Assembly: GCF_040954645.1 (NCBI RefSeq)
Contig: NC_092807.1
Span: 27,449,853 to 27,513,852, forward strand
Source: Diabrotica undecimpunctata
Lineage: Eukaryota; Arthropoda; Insecta; Coleoptera; Chrysomelidae
Direction of reading: 5' to 3'
DNA length: 64,000 nucleotides
Made by a program: the position numbers and the translations under genes. How positions within the stretch are numbered: the stretch's first letter is position 1; each line of letters begins with the position of its first letter. The notes under the pieces were generated by a model that was given only the letters and a program-made list of their open reading frames with translations, searched no databases and was not told the origin of the DNA. This document shows positions 1 to 10,121 of the stretch, one piece after another.

Positions 1-131
1 GTTTTTGATATGTTATAGCACTTTGCTGCTTCCCTAATTGATAATTCACCACTTATGCATTTATTTGCGGCTGCAGTTAAATCCTGGGCATTTAAATGTG
101 GTCTTTTGATACCCACTTTACTTCTCGGCAT
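1..131 (-). CDS. pogo/psq-type transposase, N-terminal part (runs off window)
   Basis: Reading the minus strand from the ATG at 131-129 gives 43 codons without a stop up to the window edge. The protein begins MPRSKVGIKRPHL and continues into a helix-turn-helix-like stretch (LTAAANKCISGELSIREAA, then CYNISK). That pattern is typical of the psq/CENP-B-like DNA-binding N-terminus of pogo/Tigger transposases, where it binds the element's terminal repeats. The DDE domain would lie outside the window. Upstream (232-650) are repeated tgtaccttgg-type motifs that may be its binding sites. A domesticated psq-domain gene is the alternative, but the surroundings favour a transposon. Confidence 0.6.
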   Translation of the reverse strand, partial: MPRSKVGIKRPHLNAQDLTAAANKCISGELSIREAAKCYNISK

Positions 132-231
132 TTTAAAATGACTATCTGAAACAATAATAAAAGGTTTTTTGGTAACAGACACACCAATTAATTTAAATAA
201 AAGTCAAAATAATGTTAATTCGCAATAAGAT

Positions 232-650
232 TGTACCTTGGTCCGGTCCAAGGTACACGACCTACCGGTGACCCAAGGTACACAACGTAACAATTTCGGC
301 TGTTTTTTGTTTTCTAATATTAGGTTATGCGTTTAGACAAAAAATACATTCATTATTATCAAGCGTAAATATATATTGTCCATTACAGATAATAATAAAA
401 TATATATATTTACATTTAAAGCGGATTTTAACAGATAACAAATAGGTAAATAATTTACTTACGATCAAACAAAACACAAAACGCCCTGCAAGTCACCACG
501 CTGCAATTTTTTGATAAGTGTATTTAGATGCCATCTACCGCTGATATTATTAAACCACTAATTCAACCAAATCGAAGAGAAATCTGCAGTGGGTAAGAAG
601 AAAGTCAACTGACCCGAGGTACAACCCGGTCCGAGGTACAACACTCTCCC
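232..650. repeat. Palindromic and repeated GGTACA motifs upstream of the pogo-like gene
   Basis: Positions 232-241 (tgtaccttgg) and 248-257 (ccaaggtaca) form a perfect 10-bp inverted repeat around a 6-nt spacer. Related copies occur near 273 (ccaaggtaca) and near 605-640 (cgaggtacaac, twice). Clusters of this kind near a transposase start are usually subterminal transposase-binding sites. The copies at 605-640 probably mark the outer end of the pogo-like element. This is inference from spacing and repetition only. Confidence 0.45.
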
Positions 651-792
651 CTATGTCGGAAATTTTTGGCCAACTTTAAAACAATATTTTTTTATGGGTT
701 TTCCCGTTCTTTCGAATGGCATAGGTATTTTTATCATAATTGCATGTTTTCTTAATAACCGTTATGGAAAAAGATTATATAGCGACGAAGAA

Positions 793-971
793 GGAGACCT
801 TACGAAAGTAAACGACCAAGAGGAAGACCACAGATGAAATCGGTTGATGACGTTAAAAGAATAGCCGGAACAAATTGGAAATATGTTGCTCAGGATAGAG
901 ACCGATAAAGGAGCTGGGAGAGGCCTATATCCGAACATGGACGATAGAAGGCTAAGAAGAAGAAGAAGAAA
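793..971 (+). mobile_element. 5'-truncated RTE-like LINE 3' fragment
   Basis: A translated stretch contains RGRPQMKSVDDVKRIAG followed by W and DRDR, the C-terminal tail of an RTE-type endonuclease/reverse transcriptase. It ends in a run of AAG repeats. It is flanked by the 12-bp duplication agcgacgaagaa (781-792 and 972-983), the mark of target-primed reverse transcription. It interrupts the TIR element at 652-2237 and is therefore younger than it. Confidence 0.65.
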
Positions 972-1037
972 AGCGACGAAGAAAAGGATGAAGAATTAAA
1001 AAAATTAATAATACAGAGAATGTTGAATTAGAGTAAA

Positions 1038-1560
1038 GTGGATAACACAGTGGCTAAAGAAGCTGAAACAGCAAGGTGGTCTAGACGAAGTACGACGACA
1101 ACCAAGATAACATCGCGAGAATTTCTTGATTTTCCAGAGATGACAGAGAGAGATCTCAAAATATTCTTTTCGGGTACGTACCAGTTAGGTCAAGCTGTAT
1201 GTTACCTAGCTACGTTATTGTTATTGTTGAGTTATTGAACGATAGAAACGAAATTAATTAAGAATACATCCGAATGAAACCAAATATTATCAAGGTTTTG
1301 ATACAATCCAGACATATCAAAAAAAATTTATAAATGTTACATTGAGTATAAGCCAGAATCTATTGGCTACAATGCAATTTTACTCGTGCGATTGTGCTAA
1401 TGGATTGAGAACTGTTGGATCCTGCTCACATGTTGCTGCTATTATATATTATTTAAGCAATGCTAGGTACAAATCGACATTATTAGACCAGCTAAATTTT
1501 TTTCAGAAATATTTGGTGAAACGGAGATTGATCCGGTAATCGACGAGGATACTGAGGGAG
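1038..1560 (+). pseudogene. Transposase C-terminus with SWIM zinc finger (frameshifted)
   Basis: Successive frames give FPEMTERDLKIFFSGTYQL and QAVCYLA (1130-1220), then IKVLIQSRHI (about 1290), then YKCYIEYKPESIGYNAI (about 1330-1380), then CDCANGLRTVGSCSHVAAII with YYLSNARY (about 1385-1470). The last part is a SWIM-type CxCx(n)CxH zinc finger. At least three frame changes and an in-frame stop separate the blocks, so the gene is dead. The catalytic DDE core is not visible; only the C-terminal quarter remains. The MULE assignment rests on the SWIM finger and the long inverted repeats around it. Confidence 0.6.
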
Positions 1561-1754
1561 ATTAATAAAATGTAATTATTCTGTCATTCAATGTATCTAG
1601 ATTAAATAAGAATATTGTAAATATAGATTGTTAATTAGTAAATATATGAATTTTATTTACTCTAAAAAAAATATTTTGTTTTCCTGCGTACGATCAGCTG
1701 TAATAATTATTTAAAAGATATCAAAAATATGGTTCATTTTTCAGAGTCTTTTCG

Positions 1755-2160
1755 GGTTATGTAGTAAAAACATGGAGAAAATTGGGTTTTTCGGTTTTTG
1801 AGAATGTTGTGAGATAAAACTAATGCTTTGAATAGCTGATTATGATTGTAGAGTGAAAGATGCATGTGAAAATGTAAATTATCATTCATTTAGACACTGA
1901 ATTTAGAGGTTATATAGCGAAAGCTTAAAACAATGCCGAAAAACGGGGTTTTTCGGTTTTTTAGAGCATGCTGTAGGAAAAAAATAATAGTTTTAATAGC
2001 TTATTTTAATTATAAAGATAAGAATACATATAAAAATATGAATTATCATTAATTTATGTGTATGTTTTTGAGGTTATGAGTCAAAAACTTCAGAAAAATG
2101 CCAAAAAAGGCAGTTTTTTCGATTTTTAGGCATTTTCCACGTTGAAAATGATAAAAATAC
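1755..2160 (+). repeat. Degenerate ~160-bp subterminal tandem repeat (2.5 units)
   Basis: Units begin with ggttat at 1755, 1909 and 2072, spacings of 154 and 163 bp. Each unit holds a ttttcggtttttt-type block followed, in the first two, by taaattatcatt or gaattatcatt about 110 bp later. The array abuts the right inverted repeat of the element at 652-2237 and probably belongs to it. Confidence 0.55.
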
Positions 2161-2237
2161 CTATGCCATTCAAAAGAACGGGAAAACAACCCATAAAAAA
2201 ACATTGTTTTAAAGTTGGCCAAAAATTTTCGACATAA

Positions 2238-3423
2238 CCTAAAATATTACTGAAAATTTCAAATATTTTTCCTGGGCTCAATTTTCAAGCTAAAAATCTC
2301 AAAAAAATCAGGCAGTTTTGTATTATTAAAATACGCTTTCATGAATTTTTCAGATTTTTTGCAGCAATATAGCGTCTAAAAAAATTATTTTTTTTAAGTA
2401 CGTTTTTTTCCATAGCGAACCCCAGAGGCACTTAGGAACTTGAAAATTAACTGAGTGAGTTTTTAATTATGTCCTTTCGAATGGCCAAACCCAAAACTAA
2501 ATCTAGCTTGGTGCAATTTTGACCATCTTATCCCGCTATAGCCTTTTTATTCATCTCGTTTATCAACTTACGGTAAAACTTCGTAACACTGACAAGAAGC
2601 AAACATTGACACATTTTCAAATATCCTGCTTAGTTTTTGTACGCAGAGATATAATAAGAATATACTAGGTAAGTTTGTTATGGATCGCTCCGTGAATAGA
2701 GGTGTAACGCCGATGATCACTTAAGTGGTCTGGTTATCTTTGTCTGTCTGTCATACGTGCCTGATCTAACAAACTAATACCATAGGCATAACAAGAATCT
2801 TCTTATTATGCCTATGACTAATATTCGAAATGAGCCTTAGAGTAGGGAATTTACTCGTCAAGTATCAGGTGACATAAAGGTACATTGCTAACCATCTTTT
2901 ATATTTTATATATTTTTTATGTTGTTTATCGTATTTTATGTAACTGACTGTTGACTAAGTCCTTATATTCTTAGCACTACTTACAATGAAAAATTTTTGT
3001 TTTTTTTGTTGTATACATATCGGCTTACATTTATCGTCTATTTCAGCTTTAGTTTCATGAGGGCCTGATAATGCTGTATAACTTGTAAATTGTGAGTACA
3101 AGACACTAACTAGTCCCTAACATTCATCAAAAGTAATAACATTTCGAAGGAGTTTTATTCATTATCCATTTATTTGGACTTACAGGTTTATACTAAAAAT
3201 CGGTATTAATAATAAGAGGTAATCATCCTTAAACATACTTGTAATTTAAAGTTGACTTACGTACTATAACCTCAAAATCATGCCATAAAAGTCTTTGGCT
3301 AATAGCACATGAGTTCTCTTCCTTGGAAACAAGATAGATGGTGATCTCTAAAAGAGGAGAGATGGTAAACCCAGTTTATGCTAATTATTACCATATAACA
3401 CTAATGTTTTTTTGTAGATTATA
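2238..3423. other. No gene recognised; one hairpin
   Basis: AT-rich sequence with no ORF of note on either strand. The only structured item is the near-perfect hairpin at 2781-2816. The part near 2240-2520 is T-rich and may still be decayed transposon. Confidence 0.5.
2781..2816. repeat. 36-bp near-perfect hairpin flanked by a 7-bp direct repeat
   Basis: Arms 2781-2797 and 2800-2816 pair at 16 of 17 positions around a 2-nt centre. The outer 11 bp (cataggcataa and its complement) are perfect. The direct repeat actaata flanks it at 2773-2779 and 2817-2823. Confidence 0.6.
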
Positions 3424-3744
3424 ATGCCAACATTTTATAAGAGAAAACGAACATCTACACGTGGCGAGTAGACTGAAGAATTATTAAGATACGCTGTAAT
3501 TGCAATTCAAAATAAAAGCATGAGTTTAAACATGCCATCAAGATTCTTTGGAGTACTTGGAGTGCACGCAAAAATACGGTTTTACGCCTACAAATACGCA
3601 TAAATTTTAATCAAACAACACAAGTTGCAGGCATCGATTGATTGCATTTATTTTTACTGAACTTTCAATAAGAAAAGCCGAGGATAATTCCCAAGCTCGT
3701 GCTCAAAATCTGAACAAAGAAAATGTCACAAAGCACTTTGATTT

Positions 3745-3950
3745 CGGGAAATTCGGAAAATTTGAAATCGGGAATTGGCGGCCATATGAAGCCAAAATAC
3801 CACGAGGAAGACTGCAAATGCGATGGATCGACGATATTAAAAGAACTGCAGGGCCAATGTGGAAACGTCTTACAAACAACAGAGATGAATGGCGAGAATT
3901 AGGAGAGGCCTATATTCGGCAATCCGAATAGAGAAAAGTGCTTAAAAAAA
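3745..3950 (+). mobile_element. 5'-truncated RTE-like LINE 3' fragment
   Basis: It encodes IPRGRLQMRWIDDIKRTAG followed by W and NRDEWRELGEAY, an RTE-type C-terminus. A 10-bp target duplication, actttgattt, lies at 3735-3744 and 3951-3960. Removing the insert restores the pogo-like frame at the HFD/LLKD junction. Confidence 0.75.
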
Positions 3951-4271
3951 ACTTTGATTTGCTTAAAGATATTTTAGTAAAAAATAACTTGCTTAATAAA
4001 CCTAATCATGCTTATAATATTGATGAGACTGGATAGTTAAATAATAAACCCGGCTATGTATAGATAGACCCGAGATGCAGTAATGACATTACAACGGGAA
4101 AAATATTGGAAAACTCTTCTCCAGTAGCCAAACTTTCTCGCGTTAAAGCAGTTCGTAGAAGTTCAAATAAATTTAGCTTCAGTTCTAAATAGTAAGAGCA
4201 ATATAAAAATCTAAAGAAAAAGTTCAATAGCAACGCAAGAAGATAGAAAAAGCAAACAGTAAGCAACCAAG

Positions 4272-4905
4272 CCCAAAGTTCTAGTATTTTCAAAGATATC
4301 AACAAACGTACATTTGTACGCTAAGGGACAAATCATAGAACAGGTAACTTCCATAAAATTTTTGGGGGCAAATATCAACAGCCAGTGTATCCTAAAAAAA
4401 GAAATCCTATCAAGAATCTCATGAACATAAAAAGATTTTTTAACGAAATCAGACCTTAGCCTAGAGCTCAGAATTCGAATAATAAGATGTTACGTTTTCT
4501 CTGTTTTGCTGTATGGCTGTCAAAGTTAGATAATGGACTCTGAAACAAAAAAAAGAATAGATGCCTTTGAAATGTATATATACAGACGTATGTTGAGAAT
4601 TCCATAAATAAAACGTTACAAATGATGAGGAACTTAGGCGCATGAGTAAACAAAAAGAATTGCTAAGCATAATCAAAGAGAGAAAAATACAATACTTGGG
4701 TCATGTGTTGAGAGGTGAAAGATATGAATTACTCCAAATCATATTGGAAGGTAAAGTGTAGGGCAAAAGATCAGTTGGAAGACGCCAGAACTCGTGGCTG
4801 AAAGACCTGAGGAGATGGTTCGACCGCTCATCCACAGAAATCTTTCGTGCAGCAGTTTCCAAAGCTGCAATCGCCATTTGGATTGCCAACCTTTAAAAGA
4901 AGAAG
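4272..4905 (+). mobile_element. 5'-truncated RTE-like LINE fragment with GAA tail
   Basis: Decayed reading frames match, on the opposite strand, the copy at 8640-9386: RIDAFEMYIYRRMLRIP, KQKELLSIIKERKIQYLGH, VLRGERYELLQIILEGKV and NSWLKDLRRWFDR are visible. It ends in agaagaagaa and has an 11-bp duplication, aagcaaccaag, at 4261-4271 and 4906-4916. It interrupts the pogo-like transposase between its DDE remnant and its PHD-like finger. Confidence 0.8.
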
Positions 4906-5369
4906 AAGCAACCAAGAAACAGGTCAAAAACTAAAGCCAAAACACCGAAACTAGATATGCCCGACACATCAGATAAGGAAATAACTAGATAATGACGTTG
5001 AGAAAGTTAAAGAAGACGACATTGATCATTTTATTGGATGTAGTGAAGAATATAAATATACTAAAAAGTTGATGACTGGATAAAGTGTGCGCGGTGTCAG
5101 TGTTGGTTACACGAAGACTGTATGAGATACGGAAGTATTGTGGTATGTACGAAAAGTTCTTACTTAAACACATAAAAATATAATGCCAGCCATATTTGTT
5201 AGTTCACTATCGCACCCATATATTACTCACCACAGTAGTATGGATAATTTGGTGAATCATACAAAAATATTTTTGTGGTGTAATATATGTTTTTTTGGAA
5301 TCAAATATTGTTTCATTTTTACAGTTTTCTTAATAAATGTGACTATTAAGAATTTTGTTCACTATCACC

Positions 5370-5370
<1 letters not shown>

Positions 5371-5454
<84 letters not shown>
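5371..5454. repeat. (TA)n microsatellite, about 42 units
   Basis: An uninterrupted run of alternating T and A. Its Ile/Tyr translation is an artefact. The length is likely to vary between individuals. Confidence 0.95.
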
Positions 5455-5456
<2 letters not shown>

Positions 5457-5906
5457 ATATGATTGGTGTTTATAGAAATTAATTTATAAGTTACACATTA
5501 GATAATATTAGATATTAAATTTGGTTATTTTAATAAGTTATATACTAGAGAATTTTATAAAAATATATTTATGTGAGGGCATTTTTAAAAAATTAGCATA
5601 TAATAATTGTAAAAAGTTGTATTTTAGTAATTATAATGTGGTAGATATATTTAAGTGAGCCATGTGACTAGGCAACCAACTATACATGTGAATGACAGAC
5701 AGTATACATACTCTCCAAGTGACTTTTTAAATAATTAGGAATATAAAGTGGGGTTATAATAATAATATTAGTTTAAAATGTTTAATTTATATATATTTAC
5801 TGATTTAAGTGTTTATTTTGATCTGAAAAGCCTAAATGTCAACAAAATTATCAATAGAAAATTAACGAATTCTCCAGAATGCAGAATTTGACCTTTGTTT
5901 ACGGTC

Positions 5907-6070
5907 GAACATTCGGGAATAATAGTTATGTCTGTGGATCGAACATATATTTTTTTCGAGAACATCCATATAGAAGAAATAGAACAAATCGAACATGATT
6001 TCTTATCAGATGGTTCTGGAACATGTAAAAAGATATAAATACCCGTGATTTGGATTCAAGAGGGCAGTTT
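5907..6070 (+). promoter_or_regulatory. Promoter-like block with heat-shock elements, TATA box and initiator
   Basis: 5907-5919 reads GAAcaTTCggGAA, a perfect three-unit heat-shock element. Two-unit elements follow at 5955-5962 (TTCgaGAA) and 6014-6021 (TTCtgGAA). A TATA box (tataaat, 6034-6040) precedes an initiator-like gcagtttt, with A at 6066 about 32 bp downstream of the TATA start. This is the layout of an insect heat-inducible RNA polymerase II promoter. No ORF follows within 1.5 kb, so the product would be a retrotransposon LTR transcript or a non-coding RNA. Confidence 0.5.
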
Positions 6071-7273
6071 TGTAAGAAAGTCAGTCAGAAAGTTATAGTA
6101 AGAGGTGCATTCAATTAGTCAATCAGTTATGAGTTACAGTTACTATGATGGCCAGTTTTAGTATGAAAATTAGTTAATGGCAGTCAATCAGTTACAATTG
6201 TTCAATATAGTGAGTTAAATCAAGATTGGGAAACAGTATAAAGAAGGTATTATTGAAGATTAAAAATTATGTTATGTATAAATGATGATAATGAAAGAAG
6301 TATTAATTGAATATTAAAATTAAATAATATTTTTGGTGATTGGATATTGATATATTGAAAAGAAGAATAAAAATAAATGCTGTTTGCTGGTTTGCTTGGT
6401 GGTTTATAAATGTTGTGAAGAAAAATATCTTAAATTGGTGGAAGCTGATAATTGGAAAAAGTAATTTCACAAAAACAAGGATAACCGAAGCTAAGAAGAA
6501 GACATTTGAGTGGTGATTATAATCTATATAGTGGAAAACAGTTCATTTAGGCATTCAGTGACAGAAAGGTACAAAATTTTGTTAATATAATTTAGTTAGT
6601 GTTATAACAATTTCAATTTTGAAGATAGTTTGTTTAAATTTTACATTGTCTATAGAATTTAATTAGTTTTATAAGAGTATCAATTTAAAGATAGTTTATT
6701 TTAAATTTACATTGGCTAGGTTAGATATATATGTGTGTTTCATAATAAATATAATAAAGATAATTTAAAAAAGTACTTACAAACTAATTCTTTGAGAACC
6801 GCGATAAAAACCCTATATTATTAAAAAATACTCATTGCTCATCATTCAAACAAACAATACATCATATATATACACAATTTAAATCATAAATATGTATTAT
6901 AGTGTATATAAAGAAAATTCTTCACAATTAATTCTTGTCAAATCTACGCTAATTACGAATTAATCATTTTTTCTTTATTTTAATGAGGTCCTTTGTGTAT
7001 TTTACACACTAATTAAAAATTACTGCAGAATTTTTCTCAGAAGATAAAATAAAACATTTTAAAGAACATTCATTCATTATTTTAAAATTAGTGAGTTAAA
7101 TAATACTTAAACTAGAAGCTTAAACTAGTTGGCAGATGGTAAAAAGAGAGCTAGTATACAGGGCGTAAATATTGTTACGAGAATTCCGTAAGATTTATTC
7201 CATATAAAAAAAGTCCCTTGATGAAAAAGAAGAAGTATTAATAGAATAGAAGGGAAATATTCTTTATTGTCAC
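6071..7273 (+). other. Non-coding, possible LTR or non-coding transcript body
   Basis: No ORF. The start is rich in short agtcagtcag/caatcagttac repeats, as in retroelement leaders. Near 6598-6730 two diverged copies of an approximately 65-bp unit (…gaagatagtttgtttaaa… and …aaagatagtttattttaaa…) sit in tandem. An AATAAA-like signal occurs near 6744. I found no second LTR copy, no gag or pol, and no clear ends. Confidence 0.3.
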
Positions 7274-7304
7274 TGAAAATTGTACAATTTTATGGACAAA
7301 GCTT
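7274..7304 (+). repeat. 31-bp repeat, second copy inverted at 57773-57803
   Basis: The 31 bases here (tgaaaattgtac… to …gacaaagctt) are identical to the reverse complement of 57773-57803. Similarity fades on both sides. It is probably the end of an unidentified repeat family. Confidence 0.6.
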
Positions 7305-7881
7305 GCAAAAGTAAAAAAAATAATAATTACAATAACAATTATTAAAATTGACTAAAATTACATAAATCGTCAATATCACAGAATAAAACATATTAAAATA
7401 AAATATACAATCCATTGCAAAGTTCCACTAAATTGCAAATTGCATAATAAAACGTTACGAACTAGTTTACGAATAAGTTTAAGCTGCTGCATGTGATACT
7501 CAAATAAATATAAAAATACTTTGTTGCTTGTACCAAAACGTACTGTACTTTCTTAATAAATAATTCGTCGGAGTTCGGCCCTGATAGCGATCAAATCTAC
7601 AACGTTATCAGCTGTCCCGAAATATAGTCATTTTAAATGGTAAAAACAAATCATAATTTAATATTTTATACCTCTACGACAAATTTAAGTGCATTAGTTA
7701 GTGCTGACAATATTATCTCAAGTGAGTAGCACTTCTTTTCGTATTATTTTTGTAACAATAACAAAATAACCTTTAAATAATACCTACGTAAAGAGATAAC
7801 AAAAATTCCAGTTGGGTCTTGACCAGTTTTTTGGACCGGCCACAGGACCGGCTCAACTTCTAATCAAGAAAATTAATTAAA

Positions 7882-10121
7882 ATGACTTCATACAACAATA
7901 ATACTACACACAACTCCGTTAAACGCAATTACTCAGATGTCGTAAATTATTTTAAACATCCAACAAAACAACAAGCAATAGTCATTTCCAGCATTGAAGG
8001 CACAAAAATCCATGATTACGTCGTAGCTGTTGGATCACTAGTGGGTCCAATTAATGTACTTTTTGCCTCAAGAATTGCTAACAATAGGATATGCATATAT
8101 CTCTCTTCAAAAAACACTGTTGATGCTCTTCTTCATTCTTATAAATATATGGAAATAAATGGATGTCAAGTCGAAGTAAGAAGATTAATTTCTCCAGCCC
8201 AGAGACTTCTAATATCTAATGCATGTCCTACAATCCCGAACGAAATAATTGAAGAAGAATTACAAAAACTTGGTATTCACACTGTATCTAAAATGACGTT
8301 TCTTCGAGTAGGTATGTCTGAAAGTGAGTACAGTCATGTTCTGAGCTTTAGAAGGCAATCATTCATTACACCCCTGGAAAATATGTCTATTCCTGACTCT
8401 TTTACCATAACTCATGATAATACTTCCTACCGAGTATTTCTCTTCATAGACGGATTCAGTTGCTCCAAATGTAAAACCATTGGTCATCAAGAATCAGAAT
8501 GCGCTAACATTTCAAACCAAACTAATTCAACTACCCTCTTAGATTCAACTCAAACCACATTAACATTATCTAAACATCATCAACCTAATGATACCCTTTC
8601 AACTCCCCTCTCAAATTCAACTCTAATCACATCGTCATTCTTCTTCTTCTCATTGCGCCGTCTCCTTTCGAAGGTTGGCGATCCAAATGGCAATTGTAGT
8701 TTTGGAAACTGCTGCGCGAAAGATCTCTGCGGATGAGCGGTCGAACCATCTCCTCAGGTCTTTCAGCCACGAGTTCTGGCGTCTTCCTACTGATCTTTTG
8801 CCCTGTACTTTTCCTTCCAGTATAACTTGAAGTAATTCATATCTTTCGCCTCTCAGCACATGACCCAAGTATTGCATTTTCCTCTCTTTGATTATTCTTA
8901 GTAATTCTTTTTGTTTACACATGCGACGAAGTACCTCAACATTAGTAACTCTTTGTACCCATGGAATCCTCAACATTCGTCTGTATATATACATCTCAAA
9001 GGCATCTATTCTTTTTTCTACTTCGAAGTCCATTGTCCAACTTTCACAGCCATACAGTAAGACAAAAAAAACGTAACATCTGATCATTCGGATTCTAAGC
9101 TGTAGACTAAAGTCTGATCTTGTAAAAAATGTTTTAATGCTCATGAATGTTTTCCTTGCTTGTTCGATTCTTGACAGGATTTCTTTTTTTTGGATTGCAC
9201 TGACTATTGATATTTGTTCCCAAATATTTTATGGAATTTACCTGTTCTATTATTTGACCCTTGGCATACACCTGCACGTTTATTGGTGTCTTTGAAAATA
9301 CTAAAGTTTTAGTTTTGGAAACGTTTAGATGTAAACCGAACATTTCGCTGTGGTGAACTACCGCATTTATTATATTTTGTAGTTCTTCGTCATTATCTAA
9401 TCCTAATGAACCTAATGATAAAATATATCAATCTATGGAAACCGACCTCATCCAAAACATATCTAAAGATAATCCAAACTCTTCGTCTTCTTCTTCCAAA
9501 ACAACATCACCAGCTGTAAATAGCACTAAAAATACTACAGAAACCGACATCATCCAAAACATATCTAAAGATAATCCAAACACGTCGACTTCTTCTTCCA
9601 AAACAACAGCACCAGCTGTAAATAACACTGAAAATACTACGACACCAGAAACATCAATAACCTTAAATAATGCAGTCAATTCTAAACAGCTAAAAAGACA
9701 TAGCATATCATCTCCTGAAATTAACGATGACAACCTAAAAACCGACTCATCCGTTTTTAATACCCCTAAACAAAATAAATCAAAAAAGAAACCCAAAACT
9801 TCTTCCAAAACCCCCCGCGAAGATGTCATCCACTCTCTAGAATCCATCAAAGACAAAATCGAAAATAGATCACCTCCATTTATACTAAATTTTAATGAAA
9901 TACGTGATTTTATGGAAAATGTTTTAAACTCTCATAACCCTGAATTAAATTCTAAAGATTACTCCAATGAACCAGAGGAACTAATTCAAATCCTTAATTT
10001 TGTTTATTGTTACACTCAAAATTCTAGGTTAAGAAATAATATCACCCGACTAAAGAAAAAAATAAACCCTAAGCCTTCTTCACCTGACGAAACTGACGAA
10101 TCGTCACTAGTTGAAAAATAA
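7882..10121 (+). pseudogene. LINE copy 1 ORF1 (gag-like, CCHC), split by a LINE fragment
   Basis: Segments 7882-8639 and 9395-10121 are in the same frame once the insert at 8640-9386 and the second tcgtcatt (9387-9394) are skipped, so this ORF1 was intact when hit. The first part has two RNA-binding-like halves and then a CCHC knuckle (CSKCKTIGHQESEC) near residue 195. The second part is Ser/Thr/Asn-rich with two near-identical 35-residue repeats (ETDLIQNISKDNPN and ETDIIQNISKDNPN), then a basic tail. ORF1 proteins bind the LINE RNA in ribonucleoprotein particles. The stop is 8 bp before the ORF2 start. Confidence 0.85.
8640..9386 (-). mobile_element. 5'-truncated RTE-like LINE fragment inside ORF1
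   Basis: Read on the minus strand, it carries the end of the RT region and the C-terminal domain: VYAKGQIIEQVNSIKYLGTN, then YGCESWTMDFEVEKRIDAFE, YRRMLRIPWVQRVTNVEVL, YLGHVLRGERYELLQVILEG and GRRQNSWLKDLRRWF. Its 3' end is a GAA repeat (ttcttcttcttc at about 8640-8650 on the plus strand). The 8-bp sequence tcgtcatt occurs at 8632-8639 and 9387-9394. The 164-codon C-terminal frame (9144-8650) is still open, so the insertion is fairly young. Confidence 0.8.

Larger units (their letters stand above)
652..2237 (+). mobile_element. MULE-like DNA transposon with ~85-bp terminal inverted repeats
   Basis: The left end (652 to about 740, starting tatgtcggaaatttttggcc) is repeated in inverted orientation at about 2150-2237 (ending in tcgacata). 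The arms share the blocks caactttaaaacaat, tttttatgggtt, ttcccgttcttt and gaatggcataggtattttt. Between them lie a decayed transposase with a SWIM zinc finger (1038-1560), a LINE fragment (793-971) and about 160-bp repeats next to the right end. SWIM fingers are common at the C-terminus of Mutator-like (MULE) transposases, and long inverted ends fit that group. I could not find a clean target-site duplication. Confidence 0.6.
3424..5175 (+). pseudogene. pogo/Tigger-like transposase with C-terminal PHD-like finger, split by two LINE fragments
   Basis: Segments 3424-3744, 3951-4271 and 4906-5175 join into one decayed transposase once the two insertions are ignored. The N-terminus (MPTFYKRKRTSTRGE, a stop where W is expected, then TEELLRYAVIAIQNKSMSLN) is a psq-like helix-turn-helix. 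The middle has LSIRKAEDNSQARAQ, then LNKPNHAYNIDETG, which carries the first catalytic Asp of the DDE domain, then LNNKPGYV. The tail has IGCSEEYKYTKK and DDWIKCARCQCWLHEDC, a Cys/His PHD-like finger seen at the end of some pogo-type transposases. Much of the DDE core is missing and stops are frequent. The reading ends at TAA 5173-5175. Confidence 0.7.

Noticed and set aside
5183..5482. 99-codon ORF ending in a long Ile-Tyr repeat
   Set aside because: The repeat is the translation of a (TA)n microsatellite; no other motif supports a gene.
9428..9856. 142-codon minus-strand ORF
   Set aside because: It is antisense to the Ser/Asn-rich part of the LINE ORF1, and its own repeats mirror those of the true frame.
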